Source: Ferrithrix thermotolerans DSM 19514
GTDB taxonomy: Bacteria > Actinomycetota > Acidimicrobiia > Acidimicrobiales > Acidimicrobiaceae
DNA: 47,754 nt
Reading direction: 5' to 3'
NCBI RefSeq assembly: GCF_900128965.1
Contig: NZ_FQUL01000017.1
Coordinates: forward strand, 1 to 47,754
The position numbers and the translations under genes were made by a program. The notes beneath the pieces were generated by a model that did not search any database, was not told the origin of the DNA, and was given only the letters and a program-made list of their open reading frames with translations. Below, piece after piece: positions 32,486-41,538 of this stretch (position 1 is its first letter; each line of letters begins with the position of its first letter).

Positions 32486-33952
32486 CTAGGCGGTAGTTAC
32501 GTCGCCGCTCTTCGATGCAGCCTCCAAAGCCTCGTTCTCCCTCTTGACGCCTTTTCTGGCTAGCAGCCAGTAGAGCAGACCGCCGACTATGAGACCGGTG
32601 AATATGGAAAAGTCAGCACCTCCCCCAGATGTCTTTGTGGTTGTAAGATTCGAGATGGGGCTCACGTAGTGTGGGTAGGCGTCCAACGCCATAAGTGCAG
32701 CGATCATCCCGCCGATCTGTGCTACGATCGCAGGCCAGTGGACTCCGTTTCCTCTAAAGTACAGCCCACCTTTGGTCTTTTGAAGATCCTCGGGAGAGTA
32801 CCTCATCTTTCGCATCAGCCAGTCGACTAGGTATATTGCGGTCCAAGGGGCCACCCAGACGATTATGAATAAGATGAACTCGTTTAGGAGGTTGTTGAAG
32901 GAACTCGCAAAGATGGCGTAGGCAGCGAGCGAGGTGCAGATAACGGTGTCTAATACCACCGCCTGCCAGCGTTTTAGACGTAGGCCCAACGCCTGGAGAG
33001 TAACGCCCGAAGAGTACAGGTCAAGGGAGTTGATTGCAAAGAGCTGCACCATTGCGACTAGAAGGTAAGGCCACAGGAACCATCCAGAAAAGGCGTGCGC
33101 CATACCGGTGATCGATGCATTTTGGCTCCCCACAAAGGTGGCTACCGCTGCACCTAGGACCATTAGCGCCACTGATGGAATGTAGCTTCCTAAGAATACA
33201 GACAGTACCGTCGCCTTCTTAGAGGCGTTTCTTGGGAGATACCTTGAAAAGTCGTTTCCGTTCTCTGTCCATCCAAGCCCTGAGGCTGAGATAGTAAAGG
33301 CAAGTCCCTCAAAGTACACCTGCCAGGAGGCTCCGTGGCTTACCTCATACAACTTGACCTTAGTCACCGTTAGTACGGCAAAGACGATGAATAGAGCTAA
33401 GAACGGCCAGAACAAGACCCTAAGTGTCTTGAAGATCTTCTCATGTCCATAAAGAGGCAGGACTAATTGGATGAGACCAGCCGCAACTATGAAGGCGATC
33501 TTAAGTCCCGTGGAGGGGTGTGTTATACCGGCCTTGTCCGATAGAGCAAGGGCGGCAAGTACGATTAGGGCAACTCCTTCTGTCTCAAACCCTACCTGGG
33601 TCAGCCAGTTGAAAAACGCAAGCAGCTTTGATCCCTGAATACCAAATGGTGCTCTGTTGATCGTGAATGTGGTGGTGCCGGCCTCAGGCCCCTGCAAAGA
33701 GGTGAGTCCGAGGAGTACGTAGGAGAGGTTCCCGATCAGGATTATCGATAAAGCCTGCAAAAACGTAAAGCCAAAGCCGTAAAGAACGGCTCCGTACACT
33801 AGGTACTCCACGTTGAAGAGTGCTCCGGACCACATCCAAAAAAGGTTGTGTGGCTTCGCCCAGCGTTCGCTGGAAGGTATGTAGTCGATGCCGCGTTGTT
33901 CGATCCCTATCGGTCCAGCCTCGGCTATAGGAATCTCGTGGGCTTCTTTCAA
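32486..33952 (-). CDS. NCS1-family permease (nucleobase / hydantoin / related cation symporter)
   Basis: A 488-aa integral membrane transporter with about 12 hydrophobic segments. The NCS1 hallmarks are the N-terminal polar arm followed by FWMWSGALFNVEYLVYGAVLYGFG, FTINRAPFGIQGSKLLAFFNWLTQVGFETEGVAL, and the mid-protein GLGWTENGNDFSRYLP. It resembles cytosine/purine/uracil/thiamine/allantoin permeases. The start is TTG with AGGAGG seven bases upstream. It lies about 100 bp downstream of the Rieske oxygenase gene on the same strand, so the pair may import and oxidise the same nitrogen heterocycle. The substrate is not evident from sequence. Confidence 0.9.
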   Translation of the reverse strand: MKEAHEIPIAEAGPIGIEQRGIDYIPSSERWAKPHNLFWMWSGALFNVEYLVYGAVLYGFGFTFLQALSIILIGNLSYVLLGLTSLQGPEAGTTTFTINRAPFGIQGSKLLAFFNWLTQVGFETEGVALIVLAALALSDKAGITHPSTGLKIAFIVAAGLIQLVLPLYGHEKIFKTLRVLFWPFLALFIVFAVLTVTKVKLYEVSHGASWQVYFEGLAFTISASGLGWTENGNDFSRYLPRNASKKATVLSVFLGSYIPSVALMVLGAAVATFVGSQNASITGMAHAFSGWFLWPYLLVAMVQLFAINSLDLYSSGVTLQALGLRLKRWQAVVLDTVICTSLAAYAIFASSFNNLLNEFILFIIVWVAPWTAIYLVDWLMRKMRYSPEDLQKTKGGLYFRGNGVHWPAIVAQIGGMIAALMALDAYPHYVSPISNLTTTKTSGGGADFSIFTGLIVGGLLYWLLARKGVKRENEALEAASKSGDVTTA

Positions 33953-34054
33953 AGATATTCCTCCTCACTTTCGTGTTCTAACTTACTTGTGCCTCTCAGA
34001 GATCAGTTCGTCTTGAGATCCGTCTAGGAGGTCGACCAGGTCGTCTTAGTTCCA

Positions 34055-35062
34055 CTAAGCCTCCAAGAACTCTTTCAGGACCCGCCTAAAGGTGGTGGTT
34101 ACCCTATCCGCTGTTGTGTGCAGCTCCGCAGATGGGTTGAGTGGTAGGGCTAGCTCCCGATAGCTCCGTTGAACCAGTAGATCTTCTTCTATGATCTTTT
34201 CTTCGAAGGCGACCGCCTCTTTCATAAAAGACTCCTCGGTTAGGTCGTTTCGCCATAGCTTTGAGAGGACACGAGCTTTGTCTCTGCTGCTTGGACAGAG
34301 GAAAAAGCCGATGACGTTACGTCCACCGCTATCTAAGAAATCGATGGTAAGAGTTAGGGACAGGGGGGCAAAATAACGATAGGTTAACCGTCGTCTTTGC
34401 CGAAGAGGGCGTAGTCCCGAGGCGGCCAAGGGATCTTCCCGATTTATAAACCAGTGCTCATAGATAGCCTCAAAGCCATGGTCTTTACGTGTAACTTGAA
34501 ACTCAGCCTTAGAGTCGTCGGTGCTATCTCCAAAGGTGGATCTATGTACGAAGGGAAAGTGAGCTACGTCAAGGAAGTTATCTGCCATTAGCCCTACGGA
34601 GACCCTCTCTTCAAAGGGAGCTATTGTTCCCTCCAAGAAATCAGAGAGGTCCGCCTCTTTGACTTCAGGGGGTGGTGCTACGGGTCTTTCAAGCGCGATA
34701 AATACGACTCCAAATTTCTCTACAACGCGGTAGGGGACGGTAAGTTTTGCTTTTTCCGATATGGGACCCTGGGGGAGGGCTGGTATCTCTATGCATGAGC
34801 CTTTTGCATTGAACCGCCATCCGTGATAGGCGCAGGTTATGACTCCGTCTTCACAGTGGCCTAAAGAGAGCCGTGCTCGTCTGTGAGGACAGCGATCTAG
34901 GTAGGCGTGGACCGTGCCATTTATTCTGGTAAGCACAAACTCATTTGACAGGACCTCAAAGACCTTTAAAGACTCGTCGATCTCTTGAGAGTACGCGACT
35001 GGAAGAAATCCCTTCGAGAGACGTGGGTCGTCGTTAAAGAAAAGCTCATCTTCAGCCTTCAC
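34055..35062 (-). CDS. Rieske [2Fe-2S] non-heme iron oxygenase, catalytic subunit
   Basis: A ring-hydroxylating or demethylating oxygenase of 335 aa. The Rieske motif is CPH at residues 58-60 with CAYHGW 16 residues later (CxH-x16-CxxH). The mononuclear iron site lies in ADNFLDVAHFPFVHRSTFG (N-x2-D-x2-H-x4-H). The size and single-subunit look recall vanillate O-demethylase and pheophorbide-type oxygenases rather than dioxygenases with small subunits. No ferredoxin reductase is adjacent, so electrons must come from elsewhere. The GTG start has AAAGGAG 15 bases upstream, which is unusually far. The location upstream of the NCS1 permease suggests action on an imported heterocycle, for example N-demethylation (inference). 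Confidence 0.9.
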   Translation of the reverse strand: MKAEDELFFNDDPRLSKGFLPVAYSQEIDESLKVFEVLSNEFVLTRINGTVHAYLDRCPHRRARLSLGHCEDGVITCAYHGWRFNAKGSCIEIPALPQGPISEKAKLTVPYRVVEKFGVVFIALERPVAPPPEVKEADLSDFLEGTIAPFEERVSVGLMADNFLDVAHFPFVHRSTFGDSTDDSKAEFQVTRKDHGFEAIYEHWFINREDPLAASGLRPLRQRRRLTYRYFAPLSLTLTIDFLDSGGRNVIGFFLCPSSRDKARVLSKLWRNDLTEESFMKEAVAFEEKIIEEDLLVQRSYRELALPLNPSAELHTTADRVTTTFRRVLKEFLEA

Positions 35063-35216
35063 GAAGTTGATGAGTTTCTCCTTTCACTGTAAAAAACAAT
35101 CGAGGTCCTCGCTAGCTTCAATTACGGCCGAAAGGCTTTCTGTGTACAACCATGGACCGTTAGTAAACGTAGCTAAAACTATAGCAATCTAACAAAGAGT
35201 TTGTGTTAATTGTTCG

Positions 35217-36098
35217 TTACAGCTGACCACTGCGTACCCGCACAGCCTGAAGTGCCTCTACTTGAAAGTTAGAGATGTTGTACTGCCTAAGCACCGGTGC
35301 AAAATATCCAGATTCACCGTCAAGTTGCCACCTTGCGCTCCAGGTAAGGCTCGCAGTGATAGAGTCGAAGCCTGGCTGGCCCCAGTTTATAACCGCTGTG
35401 CCAAGAGGCCACGGCTGTAAGGGGGTGAAAAACGGACCAAGACTCTGAATCCGTCCTCCATCTGAGCTTTCGGTTGGTCTTGTGGTTAAATCCAGCGACC
35501 CTAGCGCTGAGATGGTCAGCTGCCCATAGGGTGTGAAGGCCCGATACAAAAGCGTGAATGGAAAGTGGGTGACTACATAAGAGGGAATGCCTACCACGCC
35601 GAATCCTGGTGGGATGGTGACGTTGGGAACAGGGAGGTTTTGCATGTAGGTCTTTGTCCAGATGTTGTTGATGTAGGCTCCTAGATTTGTCGTAGCACTC
35701 GTTGTGGATCTGCACATCGGATACCTCGGAAGGAGCGCGCTCCACAGGTCTTGGGCATAAGTCAGTTCTACCTGGTAGTCATACCTACTTGGAGCAAAGT
35801 AGACCGAGTAGGTGATGCAGTCAACCGAGAAAGAGTTGGCTGTATGTGTGATTAGCTTTGGTAGATATATAGGAGGAATTCCAACTGTAGACGATCCAGT
35901 CGAGCTACTCGTAGATCCGCCACGCAGGACCACTCCAACACCTGTGCCTCCTTGGACTGGGCTTATAGGATTTGGCTGTATCAAGACAACTTTACTTTCA
36001 CTTATCTGCGATGACCAAGTAGCTATGGTCATAAGTACGAAGATAGAAAGTTGCACCAAGATCTTCGCAAAGGTGCGCATAGGTTTTGTACGGTTCAT
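35217..36098 (-). CDS. Secreted protein of unknown function
   Basis: I do not recognise the family. The chain (293 aa) starts with MNRTKPMRTFAKILV, and a hydrophobic run to about residue 27 looks like a signal peptide without a lipobox. A Gly/Ser/Thr-rich linker (GGTGVGVV, GGSTSSSTGSSTVG) follows at residues 50-75. The mature part is rich in aromatic residues, Pro and Thr and probably all-beta. It carries two cysteines (in VDCITY and PMCRST) that could form one disulfide outside the membrane. The start is chosen at ATG 36098 because GGAGGG lies five bases upstream; the frame is open to 36137. It stands alone, with no clear terminator between it and fabI, which is on the same strand 225 bp upstream. 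Confidence 0.7.
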   Translation of the reverse strand: MNRTKPMRTFAKILVQLSIFVLMTIATWSSQISESKVVLIQPNPISPVQGGTGVGVVLRGGSTSSSTGSSTVGIPPIYLPKLITHTANSFSVDCITYSVYFAPSRYDYQVELTYAQDLWSALLPRYPMCRSTTSATTNLGAYINNIWTKTYMQNLPVPNVTIPPGFGVVGIPSYVVTHFPFTLLYRAFTPYGQLTISALGSLDLTTRPTESSDGGRIQSLGPFFTPLQPWPLGTAVINWGQPGFDSITASLTWSARWQLDGESGYFAPVLRQYNISNFQVEALQAVRVRSGQL

Positions 36099-36322
36099 CT
36101 CTGCCCTCCGTGGCTCTATAGTTCTATGACCGAACATCCAATCAGTCTTTCCTGACTCGAATTTAACAGAGATTTAGAGCCTCTGCTGCGTGATCTCCTT
36201 AGTTTTTGTTTGTGGTGGCTTTAGTTATAGACCCTGTAATTTCTTGGTTGCCTACCCTTGTCAGCTTATGTGTTGTGGCACGTAGGTTAGAGATCTGAGC
36301 TGAGGGAAGAACTAGGAGGCTC

Positions 36323-37096
36323 TTACGCTCCAAGAGCATGGAACCCGCCGTCGACGTGTATTATCTCGCCGGTTGTCTGCGGCATATAGTCTGAGAGCAG
36401 CGCCACAATACTTCTTCCAACGCCGGTCGCATCTGTGGGGTTCCATCCAAGGGGTGCCTTTTGCCCCCAGTCGTCTTGAAAGGAGGAGAAGCTCTCGACG
36501 CTTTTGGCTGCAATCGTTCGAATCGGTCCTGCTGATATGAGGTTGACTCTTATGTTCATCGGACCACAGTCTCGAGCGAGGTACCTAGTAAGGGACTCAA
36601 GCCCTGCCTTTGCCACGCCCATCCAGTTGTAACCAGGCCAGGCTACCTGAGCGTCGAAGTCAAGACCTACAACCGATGCACCCGTAGGAGCCTCTTTTAG
36701 AAGAGGAAGTAGTGCCTGCGTTAGTGACTTGAGTGAGAAGGTCGACACCTCAATTGCGGTAGCCACATCAAGAAAATTTGCTTGAAAGATGTCTCCGCCT
36801 ATACAGCTTGGAGGTGCATATCCAATGGAGTGAAGGACGCCGTCGAGGTGTTTCCAGGGCTGGAGCTGATCGACCAGGGAGTTGAGGTGGCTTTCATCTG
36901 TCACATCGAGTTCAATCACCTTTACCGACTCTCCGAGTTTTCTAGCAGCTCTTTGTGTTATGGAGAGTCCTCGGCCAAAGCCGCTTAAGACAATCTCGGC
37001 GCCTTCCGCTATGGCGACCTCAGAAGCAGCGTACGCGATAGACGAGGTGTTCAATACGCCGGTTATAAGTATCTTCTTTCCTTCTAAAATCCCCAC
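36323..37096 (-). CDS. fabI: Enoyl-[acyl-carrier-protein] reductase, InhA/FabI type
   Basis: An NADH-dependent short-chain-dehydrogenase-fold enzyme that completes each fatty acid elongation cycle. It opens with GKKILITGVLNTSSIAYAASEVA, has LELDV-like VIELDVTDESHL, LDGVLHSIGYAPP, the catalytic Tyr-x6-Lys in YNWMGVAKAGLESLTRYLARDCG, and GPIRTIAAKSVESF followed by GEIIHVDGGFHALG. The YNWM-VAK block and GPIRT match mycobacterial InhA more than enterobacterial FabI (YNVMGLAKA). The start is GTG with GGAGGG four bases upstream. No fabG precedes it in this window, in contrast to the mycobacterial mabA-inhA pair. Confidence 0.93.
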   Translation of the reverse strand: MGILEGKKILITGVLNTSSIAYAASEVAIAEGAEIVLSGFGRGLSITQRAARKLGESVKVIELDVTDESHLNSLVDQLQPWKHLDGVLHSIGYAPPSCIGGDIFQANFLDVATAIEVSTFSLKSLTQALLPLLKEAPTGASVVGLDFDAQVAWPGYNWMGVAKAGLESLTRYLARDCGPMNIRVNLISAGPIRTIAAKSVESFSSFQDDWGQKAPLGWNPTDATGVGRSIVALLSDYMPQTTGEIIHVDGGFHALGA

Positions 37097-37173
37097 AAGA
37101 CCCTCCTACGATTTAGACTTCAATAACATTAGCGTTACCTTATACATAGATACGCGCACATTTAGGAGATGGT

Positions 37174-37836
37174 TTGGCTAGGGAATCTATTGGGGTTATC
37201 GGAGGAACGGGACCTTTGGGTCGAGGGCTTTCGATCCGGCTAGCGATGTCTGGGAGGGACGTAACGGTTGGATCGAGGGACGAGACAAAGGCGAGGTCTT
37301 TGGTTGAAGAGTTAGATCTTTCAGACTCAGCCAAGGCTCACATCCAAGCAGGATCGAATGAGGATGCAGCCAAGGCAGATCTGGTCGTCGTTTCAACCCC
37401 GTGGGAGGCTATAGCGCAGACCCTAAAGCCCATACGTAGATATTTAGAGGGAAAGACGGTAGTGACCGTCGCTAATGCACTCCAGCGCGTAAATACTGTC
37501 TTTGAGCCCATAGTGCCAGCCCGAGGCTCTGTTGCTTCTATGGTGTCTTCCATCCTTCCTCACTCAGACGTAATCGCTGCGTTTCAACACGTCCCTGCCA
37601 AAGAGTTGCTAGATATAAAGACTTCTTTGCACACAGATGTGTTGGTCTGTGGTGACTCTGCTGAGGCTAAAAGATCTGTCATGGATGTATTTTCCTGCAT
37701 CGATGGTCTGCGATTTTTAGATGCAGGGACGTTGGCGGTAGCTGGGGCTGTGGAGGCTATGACGGCCGTCCTATTAAATCTGAATGTAAAGTATAAGGCA
37801 CAGACGTCTATCTCGATAAGTGGAATTGAGGCTTGA
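37174..37836 (+). CDS. npdG: NADPH:coenzyme F420 oxidoreductase (NpdG/Fno-like)
   Basis: Exchanges hydride between NADP and the deazaflavin F420. The 220-aa protein starts with the nucleotide-binding IGVIGGTGPLGRGLSIRLA, then VTVGSRDETKA, with a Ser-Arg pair suited to NADP phosphate. It continues with ADLVVVSTPWEA and the F420-site region of this family, VAAFQHVPA-like DVIAAFQHVPAKELL. RFLDAGTLAVAGAVEAMTAVLLNLN forms the C-terminal helix. The start is TTG with AGGAG five bases upstream. It lies 6 bp ahead of mshC and is probably cotranscribed, so two cofactor systems typical of actinobacteria are linked here. No F420 biosynthesis genes are in the window. Confidence 0.88.
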   Translation: MARESIGVIGGTGPLGRGLSIRLAMSGRDVTVGSRDETKARSLVEELDLSDSAKAHIQAGSNEDAAKADLVVVSTPWEAIAQTLKPIRRYLEGKTVVTVANALQRVNTVFEPIVPARGSVASMVSSILPHSDVIAAFQHVPAKELLDIKTSLHTDVLVCGDSAEAKRSVMDVFSCIDGLRFLDAGTLAVAGAVEAMTAVLLNLNVKYKAQTSISISGIEA

Positions 37837-37842
37837 TCTAAA

Positions 37843-38958
37843 GTGATGCGAATTTTCGATACCAAGGCACGGGAAAAGGTTCCATTGGAGGTCGGGGAGA
37901 CGGTTCGGATATATACATGTGGCATCACCCCGTACGACGCAGCCCACGTCGGTCACGCCGCTGTGTACCTCACCTTCGACATATTACAGAGACGTCTTAT
38001 CGACATGGGGGTGCGTGCTCTATGTGTGCGAAACGTTACCGATGTCGACGACGACATCTTGCGAAAAGCTAGAGAACTTGACTGCAACTACCTAGACCTT
38101 GCGGCCTCTGAGATGGCTAAGTTTGACGCTAACATGGCGGCGCTAGGGGTGCTTGCGTGTTACTCCGAGCCAAGGGCAACCTCTGCAATCCCTGAGATTC
38201 TCTCCCTCATCTCCGATCTCTTCGAGAAGGGTCACGCGTACGAGGTAGGTGGCTGGGTGTACTTCGACGTCACCACATTTGCCGACTTTGGAGGGTTAAG
38301 CCACTATCACTATGAAGAGATGATCACCCTATCAGCAGAGCGGGGGGCTGATCCCGATGACCCGCGAAAGCGTAACCCCTTGGACTTTGTCTTATGGCAG
38401 CCCTCTGCCCCAGGTGAGCCCTCGTGGGAGTCGAGGTATGGGGCAGGAAGGCCGGGATGGCACATTGAGTGTTCCGCACTTGCGATGAGGGAACTTGGCG
38501 AGACCATCGACATCCATGGTGGGGGTTCCGATCTGATCTTTCCTCATCATGAGTGCGAGATCGCACAGAGCGAGTCAGCGACCGGAAAGACGTTTTCTAG
38601 ATACTGGATGCACGTAGGCATGGTCAATCTAGATGGTATCAAGATGTCAAAGTCCCTTGGGAATCTTGTATTCGTAGGAGATCTGCTAAAGCGTCACTCC
38701 CCGGGAGCTGTTAGGCTCGCTATCGCATCGAATCACTACAAGTCTTCCTGGGACTTTAGCGAAGGGCTCGTGGAGATCGAGGAAGAGAGGCTCGCTCGGT
38801 GGAAGAGGGCTGGAGCGGGCAGCGGCGCGCTTGATGAGGTACGTGCGCATCTAGACGATGACTTAGACGTCAAAGGCGCAGTGTCGGCGATAGATGAAGC
38901 GGTTAGTAAGGGTCAGGGTGTCTCTACCTCTGCTGCCCTTTTGGGAGTAACTCTTTAG
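37843..38958 (+). CDS. mshC: L-cysteine:1D-myo-inositol 2-amino-2-deoxy-alpha-D-glucopyranoside ligase (mycothiol, MshC)
   Basis: A paralogue of cysteinyl-tRNA synthetase that ligates cysteine to GlcN-Ins in mycothiol synthesis. The diagnostic opening YTCGITPYDAAHVGHA matches MshC, whereas CysRS usually has CGPTVYDxxHIGNAR. It keeps HVGH (HIGH motif), the zinc-site region GRPGWHIECSALAM plus PHHECEIAQSE, and KMSKSLGN. With 371 aa it is shorter than typical MshC (about 410) at both ends. The N-terminus lacks about 25 residues, and the C-terminal helical part is short. GTG 37843 and ATG 37846 are both possible starts, without a clear ribosome binding site. CysS is the alternative assignment. 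Confidence 0.8.
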   Translation: MMRIFDTKAREKVPLEVGETVRIYTCGITPYDAAHVGHAAVYLTFDILQRRLIDMGVRALCVRNVTDVDDDILRKARELDCNYLDLAASEMAKFDANMAALGVLACYSEPRATSAIPEILSLISDLFEKGHAYEVGGWVYFDVTTFADFGGLSHYHYEEMITLSAERGADPDDPRKRNPLDFVLWQPSAPGEPSWESRYGAGRPGWHIECSALAMRELGETIDIHGGGSDLIFPHHECEIAQSESATGKTFSRYWMHVGMVNLDGIKMSKSLGNLVFVGDLLKRHSPGAVRLAIASNHYKSSWDFSEGLVEIEEERLARWKRAGAGSGALDEVRAHLDDDLDVKGAVSAIDEAVSKGQGVSTSAALLGVTL

Positions 38959-39009
38959 CTGGGACTCAAATCGTCTCATATACTCCAAGACTAAGTATCA
39001 ATAGGTGGT

Positions 39010-40995
39010 GTGGATTTGAACGTGTTTATAAAAGACGTCGGAGAACTCTCTGTGGACTCCGGTCACTCGGCCGCTGAGCTGGCCAAGCGATATGGCAAGG
39101 GTCCTAAGGTCGTTGTGGCGATGAAAAAAAACGGGGAGCTTGTCGACCTCAGCACACCGCTTGATGCAGGAGACGAGATCGAATGGGTACACGCCGACAC
39201 AGACACCGGTCGCTCAATACTTAGGCACTCAACCGCGCATGTTCTAGCACAAGCGGTTACCAGGCTTTGGCCCGGAGCTCACTATGCGATTGGACCAGCG
39301 ATAGACGAGGGTTTCTACTACGACTTCGAACTACCTGGATCAGCACACTTCGAAGAGAAAGACCTTGAGGAGATCGAGACAGAGATGCGCAAGGTCATAG
39401 CTGAGGGTCAAAGCTTCGAGCGCAAGGCTTACAGCTTTGAAGATGGACTTGAGATCTTTTCAGATCAGCCCTTCAAGGTCGAGATCATAAAAGGGGTGGC
39501 TAGCCAGTCTGAGGATTCCTCGACCGCTTCGGAAGAAGGTGTCTCCCAAGCAGGAATTACCGTGTATGCGAACTCCTCGGGTTTTGTGGACCTTTGCAGA
39601 GGACCCCATGTTCCATCCACCTCCTATCTAGGTCACTTTAAGCTCACTCGCATATCAGGTGCCTACTGGAGAGGCGATGAGAAAAGGCCGCAGCTGCAGA
39701 GGATATATGGAACTGCGTGGGAGTCAAAGGCCGCTCTTGAGGGTTATCTCAAGATGCTCGAAGAGGCAGCTAAGAGGGATCATCGAAAACTGGGACTAGA
39801 GCTCGACCTTTTTCACTTCCCGCCAGAGATAGGCTCTGGACTTCCGGTGTTTCATCCAAAAGGTGCTCTCCTTAGATACCTTATGGAGGAGTTTTCCAGG
39901 AAGGCTCATCTGCGGGCGGGGTATGAGTTTGCCTGGACTCCGCATCTGGCGAAAGAAAATCTGTTTAACATCTCGGGCCATCTGCAGTGGTACAAAGACG
40001 GAATGTTCCCTCCGATGGAGCTTGAGGGGTCGACGTACTACATGAAACCGATGAACTGTCCGATGCACATACTCATCTACCAGTCTCGGGCCCGTTCTTA
40101 TCGAGAGTTGCCACTAAGGCTCTTTGAGTTTGGCACCGTGTATCGCTATGAGCGCTCTGGAACCCTGCATGGTCTCGCCCGGGTTAGGGGGCTTACCCAA
40201 GATGACTCCCATATATTTTGTGCAAAGGATCAGTTAGCTACTGAGGTTGAGCGGCTGATCCGATTCGTCTTGGCCCTACTTGGAGCTTTTGGTCTAACTA
40301 ACTTTGAGGCTGAGGTCGCTACAAGGCCTGAGAAGTACATAGGGTCCGATGAGGATTGGGAGGTGGCGACTGCGTCACTAATCGAAGCGCTCGACAATAT
40401 AGGCGTGGCTTACAAAATCGCTCCGGGGGAGGGAGCCTTTTATGCTCCAAAGATCGACGTTCATCTTACCGACGCTATTGGAAGACGATGGCAAGTCTCT
40501 ACCTTGCAGGTCGATCTACAAGAGCCACAGCGTTTCGACTTAGGCTATACAAGCCAAGACAACACCTCCGAGACACCTTATATGTTGCACAGGGCGCTTT
40601 TTGGTTCGGTCGAGAGATTCATGGCTATCCTCATCGAACACTACGCCGGTGCGCTTCCAGCCTGGCTCTCGCCCACACAGGTTGTTGTCTTGCCGGTAAG
40701 TGAGGGGTCCATGTCCTATGCCAAGGCGGTCTCCAAGGCAGCAAAGGGGATCGGAGCAAGAAGCCATGTGGACGAGGCTAGAGAGCCCTTAGGTGCAAGG
40801 ATTCGTCGTGCAAAGATGGACAAGGTGCCTTTCGTCATCGTGGTTGGAGAGGAAGATGAGAAGGCAGGTACCGTAGGGGTCAACCGGCGGGGATCGTCCG
40901 CACCTGAAAGAGGCGTGGCTTTGGCAGCTTTTCTTGAAGAGCTGAGCTCAGAGGTTAAAGAGCCTGAACTGGTGGGGTTCAGCTATGACGATTGA
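39010..40995 (+). CDS. thrS: Threonine--tRNA ligase
   Basis: Class II aminoacyl-tRNA synthetase of 661 aa, the usual bacterial length. The N-terminal TGS domain covers residues 1-62 (VFIKDVGELS, DLSTPLDAGDEIEWV). The editing domain follows with HSTAHVLAQAV and VDLCRGPHVPSTSYLGHFKL. The catalytic core shows MNCPMHILIYQS (zinc Cys), RVRGLTQDDSHIFC and MLHRALFGSVERFMAILIEHYAGALPAWLSP. The C-terminal anticodon-binding domain ends the chain. The start is GTG with AGGTG just upstream. The HIT-family gene begins inside its last codons, an order shared with mycobacteria. Confidence 0.96.
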   Translation: MDLNVFIKDVGELSVDSGHSAAELAKRYGKGPKVVVAMKKNGELVDLSTPLDAGDEIEWVHADTDTGRSILRHSTAHVLAQAVTRLWPGAHYAIGPAIDEGFYYDFELPGSAHFEEKDLEEIETEMRKVIAEGQSFERKAYSFEDGLEIFSDQPFKVEIIKGVASQSEDSSTASEEGVSQAGITVYANSSGFVDLCRGPHVPSTSYLGHFKLTRISGAYWRGDEKRPQLQRIYGTAWESKAALEGYLKMLEEAAKRDHRKLGLELDLFHFPPEIGSGLPVFHPKGALLRYLMEEFSRKAHLRAGYEFAWTPHLAKENLFNISGHLQWYKDGMFPPMELEGSTYYMKPMNCPMHILIYQSRARSYRELPLRLFEFGTVYRYERSGTLHGLARVRGLTQDDSHIFCAKDQLATEVERLIRFVLALLGAFGLTNFEAEVATRPEKYIGSDEDWEVATASLIEALDNIGVAYKIAPGEGAFYAPKIDVHLTDAIGRRWQVSTLQVDLQEPQRFDLGYTSQDNTSETPYMLHRALFGSVERFMAILIEHYAGALPAWLSPTQVVVLPVSEGSMSYAKAVSKAAKGIGARSHVDEAREPLGARIRRAKMDKVPFVIVVGEEDEKAGTVGVNRRGSSAPERGVALAAFLEELSSEVKEPELVGFSYDD

Positions 40996-41497
40996 GTCGA
41001 TCTGGGCTGGTTGGAGGATGTCTTTCATAGAAGGATCGGCCTCTGATCGCTACGACAGAGGTGTCTGCGTGCTCTGCGAGATCGCACAGACAACGGGATC
41101 GGATAAAGATCTAAAGGTGATCGAACGCGGGCGACACTGCTATGTGGTGATGAACATCTACCCCTATACCTCAGGTCATCTCATGGTGGTTCCCTATCTT
41201 CACTCCGCAGAGGTCGCAGATCTAGGTGTCGAGAGTCGCATTGAGATCTTCGACCTCTTGGATCGTGGAATCTCCACGCTCAAAGGGGTATATTCGCCTC
41301 ATGGTTTCAACGTCGGCGTAAACCTTGGGCGGGCTGCAGGTGCTGGGATAGCAGAACACATACACTTCCACATAGTGCCTCGGTGGAACGGAGATACCAA
41401 CTTCATGACCACAGTGGCCGGCGCCCGAGTTCAACCTGAGTCGCTTGAGGTCTCATACGAGAGAATTACCACCTCATGGAACAAAGGTTCTACGTAG
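40985..41497 (+). CDS. HIT-family nucleotide hydrolase/phosphorylase (Rv2613c-like)
   Basis: A 170-aa histidine-triad protein. The active-site HIHFHIVPRW lies near residue 120, and MNIYPYTSGHLMVVPYLH is the conserved substrate-binding strand pair. The N-terminus IWAGWRMSFIEG and the neighbour thrS match the mycobacterial Rv2613c type, for which Ap4A phosphorylase activity is described. CVLCEIA is a CxxC that may bind zinc, as in some HIT proteins. It overlaps thrS by 11 bp and is therefore cotranslated. Ap4A turnover next to an aminoacyl-tRNA synthetase makes sense, because synthetases form Ap4A as a side product. Confidence 0.9.
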   Translation: MTIESIWAGWRMSFIEGSASDRYDRGVCVLCEIAQTTGSDKDLKVIERGRHCYVVMNIYPYTSGHLMVVPYLHSAEVADLGVESRIEIFDLLDRGISTLKGVYSPHGFNVGVNLGRAAGAGIAEHIHFHIVPRWNGDTNFMTTVAGARVQPESLEVSYERITTSWNKGST

Positions 41498-41538
41498 CGT
41501 CTCCTTGTGTCTCTTATGTATTCCTACCTACCGATTAC

